The notes under the pieces are model-generated. The model saw only the letters and a program-made list of their open reading frames with translations. It had not been told where the DNA came from and ran no database searches. Positions 44,053 to 51,100 of a stretch of 64,000 nucleotides of DNA are shown here, one piece after another. Every line of letters begins with the position of its first letter. The first letter of the stretch is position 1. Location of the stretch: NCBI RefSeq assembly GCF_014698045.1, contig NZ_JACJSE010000029.1:16223-80222 (forward strand), written 5' to 3'. The position numbers and the translations under genes were made by a program. The stretch comes from Aulosira sp. FACHB-615 (GTDB lineage Bacteria; Cyanobacteriota; Cyanobacteriia; Cyanobacteriales; Nostocaceae).

Positions 44053-45150
44053 ATGTCATATCAAAACAATCATTCTGGGAAGAAAAAAGTTGCAATTCTA
44101 ATTGAAAATGATGTCGAAGATGCAGAATTTATAGTTCCTTGTCACGGGCTGAAACAAGCAGGAATAGATGTAGTTGTCCTCGGTGCGCGGATGAACGAAA
44201 AATATAAAGGTAAACGCGGTAGAGTTTCTGTTCAAGCAGATGGTACCACTACAGAAGCGATCGCATCAGAATTCGATGCAGTAATAATTCCTGGTGGGAT
44301 GGCTCCTGATAAAATGCGCCGCAACCCCAATACAGTGCGCTTTGTCCAAGAAGCTCTGCAACAAGGAAAGCTCGTCGCCGCAGTTTGTCACGGGCCACAA
44401 TTATTAATTGAAGGCGATTTGCTCAGAGAAAAACGCGCTACTGGTTTTGTGGCTATCCGCCGCGATATGCTGAATGCGGGTGCAAACTATCAAGATGAAT
44501 CCCTGGTAGTGGATGGTAATTTAATTACTTCCCGCGAACCTGGAGACTTGGCAATTTTTACCACAGCTATTCTCAGCCGTCTTGGTTACGGTGGTAAAGA
44601 TGTGGCTCTTCCCGATGAAACAGATATTAACGCCGAATGGTGGAAAATTGCTGATGCTTGGGGTGGTTCAACTAAAGGCGAAATTGCTAAAGGTTTAAAT
44701 ACGGCTTTAAGTGGTGAACGTTATTCTCTAGAAGCTCTAGAAAAGTATTACGAAAAAGAGTCTGATACTCAAGCTAAGGCACTGTTTCAAGAGTTAATGG
44801 CGCATAAACAGCGTCACATTGAAATATTAGAAACCTACCTGAATAAATTAGGTGAAAAGCCTTCGATAGCTGCCAATATCGCTAATCAATATGCCAAGGT
44901 AAAAGCGGCGCTATCTGGTAGTGATGATATCTATCAAATCCGTTGTGCTTTGGGTGATTTACAAACAGGTATTGGGGACATTGGTAATTTATCTGCAATG
45001 TTTACTGACCCCATAGCAACTGATATTTTCAAAAAGATTTACGGCGATTTGTTAAAAGACGAACAACGTTTGGTAGAGCTATATCGGGCGCGGCTAAGTG
45101 CGGGAGTGCAATCTCCTAAGCCGACAACTGGTGCAGCTGTTTCTATGTAA
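44053..45150 (+). CDS. DJ-1/PfpI-domain protein fused to a ferritin-like helical domain
   Basis: A 365-residue fusion. Residues 11-180 form a DJ-1/PfpI domain with the nucleophile C112 in AAVCHGPQLLIEG and the conserved acidic residue in IENDVEDAEF, typical of YhbO-type stress proteins (glyoxalase or deglycase activity is debated). Residues 215-350 are helical with acidic/histidine pairs EALEKYYEKES, HKQRHIEILETYL and DEQRLVELYRARL, like ferritin-like DUF892/rubrerythrin bundles. The domain pair links aldehyde or glycation defence with iron or redox handling, by inference. It has an upstream DUF2267 gene and downstream SRPBCC gene on the same strand. Confidence 0.78.
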   Translation: MSYQNNHSGKKKVAILIENDVEDAEFIVPCHGLKQAGIDVVVLGARMNEKYKGKRGRVSVQADGTTTEAIASEFDAVIIPGGMAPDKMRRNPNTVRFVQEALQQGKLVAAVCHGPQLLIEGDLLREKRATGFVAIRRDMLNAGANYQDESLVVDGNLITSREPGDLAIFTTAILSRLGYGGKDVALPDETDINAEWWKIADAWGGSTKGEIAKGLNTALSGERYSLEALEKYYEKESDTQAKALFQELMAHKQRHIEILETYLNKLGEKPSIAANIANQYAKVKAALSGSDDIYQIRCALGDLQTGIGDIGNLSAMFTDPIATDIFKKIYGDLLKDEQRLVELYRARLSAGVQSPKPTTGAAVSM

Positions 45151-45225
45151 AACGAACCGCTCCAGGCGCAGATATCGCAGAGAAAGATATTTACGCCTCT
45201 GCAATGATTTTAAGGAGATATCAAA

Positions 45226-45921
45226 GTGACTTCAACAGGCGATCGCACAACTAAAACTACCCCAGAAGCTAATGAGATGGAACGCTGGGCTTCTCTCATT
45301 GGCGGTGGGGCTATGGTACTCACAGGTTTAAGTCAACGCTCTTTAAAAGGTGTATTAACTGCACTGGCTGGCGGTGGTTTAGTTTACCAAGGGTTAACTA
45401 AGCAAAGCACAATACAGCAAGCACAAGAAGCCCTGGGAATTAATAAACCCATCAAAGTTGAAAAGACGGTAACTATTAATAAACCAGCCGATGAACTTTA
45501 CCGTTATTGGCACAACTTTGAGCAGTTACCCACCTTTATGAAGCATCTGCAATCGGTGAAGGTATACGACGCAAAACGTTCGCATTGGATTGCAAAAGCG
45601 CCTTTAGCTAACAACGTTGAATGGGATGCAGAGATTCTCGAAGATAGAGAAAACGAGTTTATCTCTTGGGCTTCTGTCGAAGGCGCAGATATTGATAACT
45701 CCGGCTTTGTCAGATTTAAAAAAGCTCCAGGCGAGCGAGGTACAGAAGTCAAAGTAGTTTTAGAATACAACATCCCCGGCGGTGGAATAAGTGCGGCTCT
45801 GGCAAAACTTTTTGGCGAAGAACCAGAACAACAAATCGGTGATGACCTACGCCGCTTCAAAATGCTCATGGAAGCCGGAGAAATCGCCACCACCGAAGGA
45901 CAGCCAACAGGCAAAAGATGA
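45226..45921 (+). CDS. SRPBCC-family (cyclase/dehydrase-like) protein with membrane segment
   Basis: A 231-residue protein started by GTG, with AAGGAG a few bases upstream. Residues 25-60 are a glycine-rich hydrophobic pair (WASLIGGGAMVLTGLSQRS, VLTALAGGGLVYQGLT), as in YgaP-type membrane hairpins. Residues 80-215 form an SRPBCC/START-like lipid-binding fold (VEKTVTINKPADELYRYWHN, EDRENEFISWASVEGAD). The ligand is unknown. It is co-directional with the DJ-1 fusion upstream and the alcohol dehydrogenase downstream. Confidence 0.82.
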   Translation: MTSTGDRTTKTTPEANEMERWASLIGGGAMVLTGLSQRSLKGVLTALAGGGLVYQGLTKQSTIQQAQEALGINKPIKVEKTVTINKPADELYRYWHNFEQLPTFMKHLQSVKVYDAKRSHWIAKAPLANNVEWDAEILEDRENEFISWASVEGADIDNSGFVRFKKAPGERGTEVKVVLEYNIPGGGISAALAKLFGEEPEQQIGDDLRRFKMLMEAGEIATTEGQPTGKR

Positions 45922-45976
45922 AGGATAAAACTCACACTTTCTAATTCACATTTCATACTTCACATTTCATACTTTT

Positions 45977-47173
45977 ATGAAAGCAGTCTGTTGGCAAGGT
46001 GCTAATGAAGTGCGGGTGGAATCGGTACCAGACCCGACGATTCTTAATCCCCGCGATGCGATTATTAAAATTACTTCCACAGCTATCTGTGGTTCGGATT
46101 TACATATATATGGCGGCTATATCCCAACAGTCCAAAAAGGTGACATTATTGGTCACGAATTTATGGGGGAAGTCGTCGAAGTTGGTAGGGAAGTTAATAA
46201 TTTAAAAATAGGCGTAGACGCGAAGCGGCTTCTCCCTGGAGATCGCGTTGTTGTTCCCTCAACCATTGGCTGTGGTAACTGTGCTTATTGCCAGCGTGAT
46301 ATGTGGTCGCTGTGCGATAATTCTAACCCCAACAGTTGGCTAGAAGAAAAGTTATTTGGTAATGTTACCTCAGCAATTTATGGCTACTCTCATTTATTAG
46401 GTGGCTATGCAGGCGCACAAGCCGAATATATCCGCGTACCTTTTGCTGATGTTGGCGTTGTGAAAGTTCCGTCAGATATACCTGATGAGAAACTCTTATT
46501 TATTTCTGACGCTATTCCGACTGGCTACATGGGTGCAGAACTCTGTGATATTCAGCCAGGGGATACGGTAGCGGTTTGGGGAAGCGGTGCAGTGGGACTG
46601 TTCGCCATGATTAGCGCCTATATGATGGGTGCAGAAAAAGTAATTGCTATAGACCGCTTCCCCGAACGCTTAGAAATGGCGAAAAAATATGCCAAAGCCG
46701 AAGTAATTAACTACGAAGAAGTTAATGCAGGTGAAGCATTAAAAGAAATGACTGGCGGACGCGGCCCTGATGCTTGCATTGATGCAGTCGGTTTAGAAGC
46801 CCACGGTGTTGGTTTAGAAGACTTCTACGACCAGACAAAACAAAAACTCAAGCTAGAAAGCGATCGCCCCCACGTATTACGAGAAATGATGGTAGCCTGT
46901 CGTAAAGGCGGCACTCTGGCAATTATGGGTGTTTATGGTGGTTTCGTTGACAAAATACCCTTGGGTGCAGCTTTTAACAAAGGTCTAACCTTCAGAATGG
47001 GACAAATGCACGGACAGAAATATATGCACTTGTTACTCCAGCAAATCTTGGACGGTAAACTCGACCCTTCTTTTGTGGTAACTCATCAACTCCCACTAGC
47101 AGAAGCGGCTCACGGTTATCACATTTTTCAACAGAAAAAAGATAACTGTGTCAAAGTTGTCCTCAAACCATGA
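45977..47173 (+). CDS. Zn-dependent alcohol/formaldehyde dehydrogenase-like protein, copy A
   Basis: A 398-residue medium-chain dehydrogenase. Catalytic zinc region CGSDLHIY and GHEFMGEVVEVG, structural zinc cysteines CGNCAYCQRDMWSLC, and Rossmann VAVWGSGAVGLFA. It resembles the glutathione-independent formaldehyde dehydrogenase-like or threonine-dehydrogenase-like group. A 9-residue insertion (VDAKRLLPG) interrupts the usual KIGDRVVVP and is encoded by a palindromic repeat at 46211-46242. The paralog at 47750-48946 carries the same insertion. Confidence 0.88.
   Translation: MKAVCWQGANEVRVESVPDPTILNPRDAIIKITSTAICGSDLHIYGGYIPTVQKGDIIGHEFMGEVVEVGREVNNLKIGVDAKRLLPGDRVVVPSTIGCGNCAYCQRDMWSLCDNSNPNSWLEEKLFGNVTSAIYGYSHLLGGYAGAQAEYIRVPFADVGVVKVPSDIPDEKLLFISDAIPTGYMGAELCDIQPGDTVAVWGSGAVGLFAMISAYMMGAEKVIAIDRFPERLEMAKKYAKAEVINYEEVNAGEALKEMTGGRGPDACIDAVGLEAHGVGLEDFYDQTKQKLKLESDRPHVLREMMVACRKGGTLAIMGVYGGFVDKIPLGAAFNKGLTFRMGQMHGQKYMHLLLQQILDGKLDPSFVVTHQLPLAEAAHGYHIFQQKKDNCVKVVLKP
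46211..46242. repeat. Palindromic repeat inserted in frame in dehydrogenase copy A
   Basis: The 32 bases begin GGCGTAGACGCGAAGCGGCT and end CTCCCTGGAGA. The motif is of the interspersed palindromic repeat type seen elsewhere in the window (for example CTCCGACAGGAGAAG near 18843). It encodes VDAKRLLPG between KIG and DRVVVP, so nine residues were added without breaking the frame. Copy B has the same element at 47984-48015 with a single base different. Confidence 0.7.
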
Positions 47174-47230
47174 ATTGGCTGATAGCCGTTCAGTTGTACA
47201 CACAAATAAATAAAGCAAATGAGGTTATTT

Positions 47231-47605
47231 ATGAAGCAAGTGATTTCTAGCTTACGCAAAATTATGGTTGTTTTCTTAGTAGGATTTATGTTCTTACTGG
47301 GACAAGCCTTTAGCTTTGTCAACGTAGCACAAGCTGATGTGACAACTCCCGAAGGAACTTATTACAAAGGCGTACCCGAAGGTCAAAACGATAACCAAGT
47401 TAGAAATGCTCAGTCTAAACTGAAAGATGCTGCTGAGAATATCCGCGAGAAACTAAACTTAGATGAGGACACTCCCAGAGCTACAAAAGAGTTTCTCAAG
47501 GATGCGAAAGACAAAGTAAGTGGAGCAGATAGTAATCAATCTAGAGCAAGCCGAGAAGGCTATTACCAAAATCCTCCTAGCAAACAACTCAGAGATAGAA
47601 CCTAA
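47231..47605 (+). CDS. Small exported protein of unknown function
   Basis: About 124 residues from the ATG at 47231, preceded by GAGGT at 47221-47225. A four-codon longer frame start at 47219 lacks this. The signal peptide is KIMVVFLVGFMFLLGQAFSF followed by a cleavage site near AQADV. The mature part is short and polar, helical in the middle (NAQSKLKDAAENIREKLNL) and ends KQLRDRT. Its position between two dehydrogenase paralogs suggests co-expression. I do not recognise a family. Confidence 0.7.
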   Translation: MKQVISSLRKIMVVFLVGFMFLLGQAFSFVNVAQADVTTPEGTYYKGVPEGQNDNQVRNAQSKLKDAAENIREKLNLDEDTPRATKEFLKDAKDKVSGADSNQSRASREGYYQNPPSKQLRDRT

Positions 47606-47633
47606 AGCAAACAGTAAAAAGATAGCCATGTAG

Positions 47634-47704
47634 GGTGTGTTAGGTCGGCGCATTTTTTCGGAATTAGCTGTCACGAAAAAGATAATCAAAGCGCCTAACA
47701 CACC
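47634..47704. mobile_element. 71-bp MITE-like cruciform element
   Basis: GGTGTGTTAGG (47634-47644) and CCTAACACACC (47694-47704) are perfect inverted ends; an inner pair TTTTTCG / CGAAAAA (47654-47660 and 47674-47680) gives a second stem. This GTGTGTTAGGCGC family of short inverted repeats is common in cyanobacteria. It is non-coding and lies between the small exported protein and dehydrogenase copy B. Confidence 0.65.
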
Positions 47705-47749
47705 ATTTTATATGAATGACTAATTCCAAATGACAAAGGACTAAAAATT

Positions 47750-48946
47750 ATGAAAGCAGTTTGCTGGCACGGAGCAAACGATGTGCGGGTAGAAACGGTT
47801 CCTGATCCCAAAATTCTTAACCCGCGAGATGCCATTATTAAAATTACATCCACAGCAATTTGTGGTTCAGATTTACATATTTATGATGGCTATATTCCCA
47901 CCATGCAAAAAGGCGATATCCTTGGGCATGAATTTATGGGGGAAGTTGTAGAATTAGGCAGTGAAGTTAAGAATGTAAAAATAGGCGTAGACGCGAAGCG
48001 GCTTCTCCTTGGAGATCGCGTCGTTGTTCCCTTTACCATTTCCTGCGGTAACTGTTTTTTTTGCCAGCGCGATTTATGGTCTTTATGTGATAACTCCAAC
48101 CCAAATGCTTGGCTGGTAGAACTGCAAATGGGTCACTCACCAGCAGGCTTATTTGGTTATTCGCACTTATTTGGCGGTTACGCTGGCGGACAAGCAGAAT
48201 ATGTCCGAGTACCCTTTGCAGATGTTGGCTTATTCAAAATTCCCGACCACCTCACAGATGAGCAAGTTCTATTTTTAACTGACATTTTCCCGACTGGTTA
48301 CATGGCCGCAGAAAACTGTAACATCAAACCCGGCGATGTTGTTGCTGTTTGGGGTTGCGGCCCAGTCGGACAATTTGCCATTAAAAGTGCTTTTCTCCTT
48401 GGTGCAGAGCGCGTTATTGCCATAGACCGCATTCCCGAACGGCTGCAAATGGCCAAAGAACAAGGCAAAGCTGAAGTCCTCAACTATGAAGAGGTAGACA
48501 TTGGGGAAGCACTCAAAGAATTGACAGGCGGTCGTGGCCCTGATGCTTGTATTGATGCTGTGGGTATGGAAGCACATGGTACAGATGCGATGGCTTTCTA
48601 CGACAAAGTAAAACAAGCAGTTCGTCTAGAAACAGACCGTCCAACAGCATTACGTCAAGTAATTCTATCTGCGGGAAAAGGCGGTCATGTCTCAATTGCC
48701 GGAGTTTACGGTGGCTTCCTCGACAAAATTCCAATGGGTTCAGCAATGAACAAAGGTTTGACTTTCAAAATGGGACAAACCCATGTCCACAGATACTTAA
48801 AACCCTTACTCAATCACATTGAAAACGGCGACCTCGACCCTTCATTCGTAATCACTCACACTCTATCTTTAGACCAAGCACCCCACGGCTACCAAATTTT
48901 TAAAGAGAAAAAAGATAACTGTATCAAAGTTGTTCTCAAACCATAA
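47750..48946 (+). CDS. Zn-dependent alcohol/formaldehyde dehydrogenase-like protein, copy B
   Basis: A 398-residue paralog of 45977-47173 with the same zinc sites (CGSDLHIY; CGNCFFCQRDLWSLC) and Rossmann motif VAVWGCGPVGQFA. It carries the same repeat-encoded insertion VDAKRLLLG before DRVVVP. Overall identity to copy A is high but clearly less than the identity of the insertion DNA. Role: probable NAD-dependent oxidation of alcohols or aldehydes in the cytoplasm, substrate unknown. The cupin gene follows after 15 bases and is likely in the same operon. Confidence 0.88.
   Translation: MKAVCWHGANDVRVETVPDPKILNPRDAIIKITSTAICGSDLHIYDGYIPTMQKGDILGHEFMGEVVELGSEVKNVKIGVDAKRLLLGDRVVVPFTISCGNCFFCQRDLWSLCDNSNPNAWLVELQMGHSPAGLFGYSHLFGGYAGGQAEYVRVPFADVGLFKIPDHLTDEQVLFLTDIFPTGYMAAENCNIKPGDVVAVWGCGPVGQFAIKSAFLLGAERVIAIDRIPERLQMAKEQGKAEVLNYEEVDIGEALKELTGGRGPDACIDAVGMEAHGTDAMAFYDKVKQAVRLETDRPTALRQVILSAGKGGHVSIAGVYGGFLDKIPMGSAMNKGLTFKMGQTHVHRYLKPLLNHIENGDLDPSFVITHTLSLDQAPHGYQIFKEKKDNCIKVVLKP
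47984..48015. repeat. Palindromic repeat inserted in frame in dehydrogenase copy B
   Basis: Identical to 46211-46242 in 31 of 32 positions (CTCCTTGG for CTCCCTGG). It encodes VDAKRLLLG. See copy A. Confidence 0.7.
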
Positions 48947-48961
48947 AGTGATTAATGAAAT

Positions 48962-49303
48962 ATGACTGACACCAGCGTTAACAAAATAGATTCTAGCCAT
49001 TCACCCAAAGGTAAACTCGGTCAAAAATATCTAGCTTCTGGTAAAACAGTTTCGATGCGCCTTTGGGAAAATGAACAACCAGGAGAAGATAAACCACCAA
49101 CAGCACGGGAATATGAAACTGTTGGTTATGTAATTCATGGTCGTGCAGAACTGCACATCGAAGGACAAATGATTTTGCTAGAACCTGGTAGTTCTTGGGT
49201 TATTCCCAAAGGTTCACACCACACTTACAAAATTCTTGAATCATTCACCGCCGTAGAAGCCACCAGTCCACCCGCCCAAGTTCATGGACGTGATGAAAAT
49301 TAA
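48962..49303 (+). CDS. Single-domain cupin protein
   Basis: A 113-residue cupin. Beta-barrel motif 1 is around YVIHGRAELHIEGQ and motif 2 around LEPGSSWVIPKGSHHTYKI, containing histidines suited for metal. It follows dehydrogenase copy B after 15 bases, so is probably co-transcribed. Small cupins of this type bind a metal and small ligand; the substrate is unknown. Confidence 0.82.
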   Translation: MTDTSVNKIDSSHSPKGKLGQKYLASGKTVSMRLWENEQPGEDKPPTAREYETVGYVIHGRAELHIEGQMILLEPGSSWVIPKGSHHTYKILESFTAVEATSPPAQVHGRDEN

Positions 49304-49644
49304 ATGTTCATAGTTCACCTGTTGAGGTGAGCAGGGGGGCGGAGGGGCTTCGGGTGCAGGGGAGAGCGTACCTTCCTTCCCCCTTTCACCCCTGCACCCT
49401 TGCTTGCCTACACAAGTAAGTTTCTTATCCGAACCGTATTGAGGGTGTATGGAGGAAGTCCAGTCCAAAAGTTTACCTGTAAACCCTTTCTCAATCCAAA
49501 ATCCAAAATGGTATTACCCTTCCGCCAGCAGCTGATAAGTTAGCGTAATGAAAATAATAAATTTTTTTTTGTCAAGTCTAGTTGACGTTTTGTAACAAAC
49601 TTGTTAAATTTGTTTACATAAGTTAACAAGCAAGGAAAAAAATT
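49304..49644. other. Intergenic region with repeats and psb34 promoter
   Basis: 49320-49400 is G/C-rich repeat sequence (GGGGCTTCGGGTGCAGGGG and its C-rich mirror). A possible promoter for psb34 is TTGACG at 49582-49587 with TTAAAT at 49604-49609, 16 bases apart. AAGGA just before 49645 is the ribosome binding site. No other gene is visible. Confidence 0.45.
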
Positions 49645-49815
49645 ATGTATACCACCGTTAATGAAGATGGCGTTTTAAATAACTATGCAACCGAACCCCA
49701 GATTTACTACGCTGAATACCCAGCAATTTGGGAACAGCGTCGTTACGTTATCCAAGCTGCCGTTGCAAGTTTGTTTGTAACAGGTTTAGTATTATTTGCT
49801 TTTGCAGTTAGCTAA
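49645..49815 (+). CDS. psb34: Photosystem II assembly factor Psb34 (HLIP-like, ssl1498 family)
   Basis: A 56-residue single-span protein. The N-terminal half is soluble (VNEDGVLNNYATEPQIYYAE) and the helix is VIQAAVASLFVTGLVLFAFA. The segment ending EYPAIWEQRRY before the helix is the hallmark of the ssl1498/Psb34 family, a stress-linked chlorophyll-binding-like protein that joins photosystem II assembly intermediates in the thylakoid. Too short for the usual length cut-off. A clear terminator follows at 49870-49899. Confidence 0.9.
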   Translation: MYTTVNEDGVLNNYATEPQIYYAEYPAIWEQRRYVIQAAVASLFVTGLVLFAFAVS

Positions 49816-49869
49816 GAGTTTTAGACTTCGGTATCGGTATCTCCCATCGACATTCAGACCTTCTCCTTG

Positions 49870-49899
49870 AACCTCGGTTAGTTTCGCCGAGGTTTTTTA
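49870..49899 (+). terminator. Rho-independent terminator after psb34
   Basis: ACCTCGG (49871-49877) and CCGAGGT (49887-49893) form a 7-bp stem with a nine-base loop, followed by TTTTTT. It ends the psb34 transcript 55 bases after the stop codon. Confidence 0.85.
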
Positions 49900-50194
49900 T
49901 TATTCGTATAATCACAAAACACAAGCTTCAGCAATTGAGTATTAACAACTTTCCCCAGCTTGTTCACAAGCGCCAATACTCACCCAAGTGCTAGAACCAT
50001 TTTGCCAGTGTTCTTTTTTCCAAAAGGGTAAGCAATTACATGCTAAAAGTCTAGCAAATCAAAAATTTTGTGTGTATACAACATAACATGTAGGGATGTA
50101 GGGGTAAAACAATTGCGATCGCCCTTACCAAAACTCAGCAAGCATTGCTTTTCCAGAGAACTAATTCGGCCAATACCTCGCCAGAGCATCATTG
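49900..50194. other. Intergenic region without a recognised gene
   Basis: About 300 bases between the psb34 terminator and the broken membrane gene. There is one HIP1-like GCGATCGC at about 50116. No reading frame or repeat stands out. Confidence 0.4.
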
Positions 50195-50740
50195 TTACTT
50201 ATCTTCATAAATAAAAGTAGAAAGAATAGCAAAAATGTCAGAAATTATGCGAAGAGGACTAGTGGATACAGAATACCACCGATATGTGTTTAGTAAGTCC
50301 CAGTGATTTTTTTGTAATACCTGACTATCACCATAAGTATAGATAATAATGGGACTTCTCTGTCTTTTCGCTTCATTAAATACGGCTTCAAAGTAATTAA
50401 AATCATTTCCAACTCCTAAAATTATAAGACTTCCATGATTTATATTACTGATTTGCATAACATTAGTATTAGGAATTAATATAGATTCTACTTTTTTGAA
50501 TAAAGGATTCTTTTGAATTTATGCAAATTCAGCATTCATATCCCTATTACATTTATTGGGTGGATCGAATATTTTAATTTTTCTCTCCAAAATTTTAAAT
50601 AATATTCTTTTTCGTTTAAAAATAGTATCGAGAAATTTGTAAGTGGTAAATGCACCAACAGCTATTGAAGAAAAGATTGTTAAAATACCAATTAACAAAT
50701 CAAGATTACTTAGGTTTTGATAAATTGTTTGCCCATTCAT
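50195..50740 (-). pseudogene. Membrane-anchored protein, interrupted by one in-frame TAA (left CRISPR flank)
   Basis: One frame runs from the ATG at 50740 to 50195 (182 codons) and is broken only by TAA at 50519-50521, codon 74. The first part has a membrane helix (LDLLIGILTIFSSIAVGAF) and basic-rich juxtamembrane region. After the stop the frame continues with no further break into an alpha/beta-looking region: GSLIILGVGNDFNY, SPIIIYTYGDSQVL, and RWYSVSTSPLRIISDIFAIL. The second half may also start at its own ATG (50458). The arrangement matches the protein at 59989-60813. It is divergent from cas10. Confidence 0.65.
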
Positions 50741-51100
50741 ACTCTTTATTCTACTAAAAAGTATATTTGGTACTTGAGTCTCATCAAGCTAATTAGTAAA
50801 TTAAAGCATAAAGATTTTATCAGTATAAATTTAATAATATCTGCTTTATCTAGCAATAAAAAATACCAATAAAATATATAAATTAACATTTGTGCCTATA
50901 AGTTAATTGAATTTCATCAGATAAAAATATTAGTCGCTTATTAGAGGTAAAACATAAAATATTTTTATTTTGACTGGAAACTCAGTATAAGTTAGTGTAG
51001 ATACTTAAAAGATAAAAATATTACTCACTAAAAAAATGTGTCGGCTCACAAAAAAGTCCCGACAGATAGTTAATAATCTCTGAACGGCTGATTTAACGAC
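50741..51100. promoter_or_regulatory. AT-rich intergenic region between the left membrane gene and cas10
   Basis: 360 bases, very AT-rich, with no reading frame. It must hold the promoter of the cas operon (rightward) and that of the membrane gene (leftward). TTGACT at 50970-50975 could be a -35 box, but no good -10 at 16-18 bases was found, so promoter positions are not claimed. No GGAGG-type site is obvious before the cas10 ATG at 51101. Confidence 0.4.

Noticed and set aside
50960..51010. A sigma-70 promoter for cas10 at TTGACT 50970-50975
   Set aside because: No acceptable -10 hexamer at the proper spacing was found.
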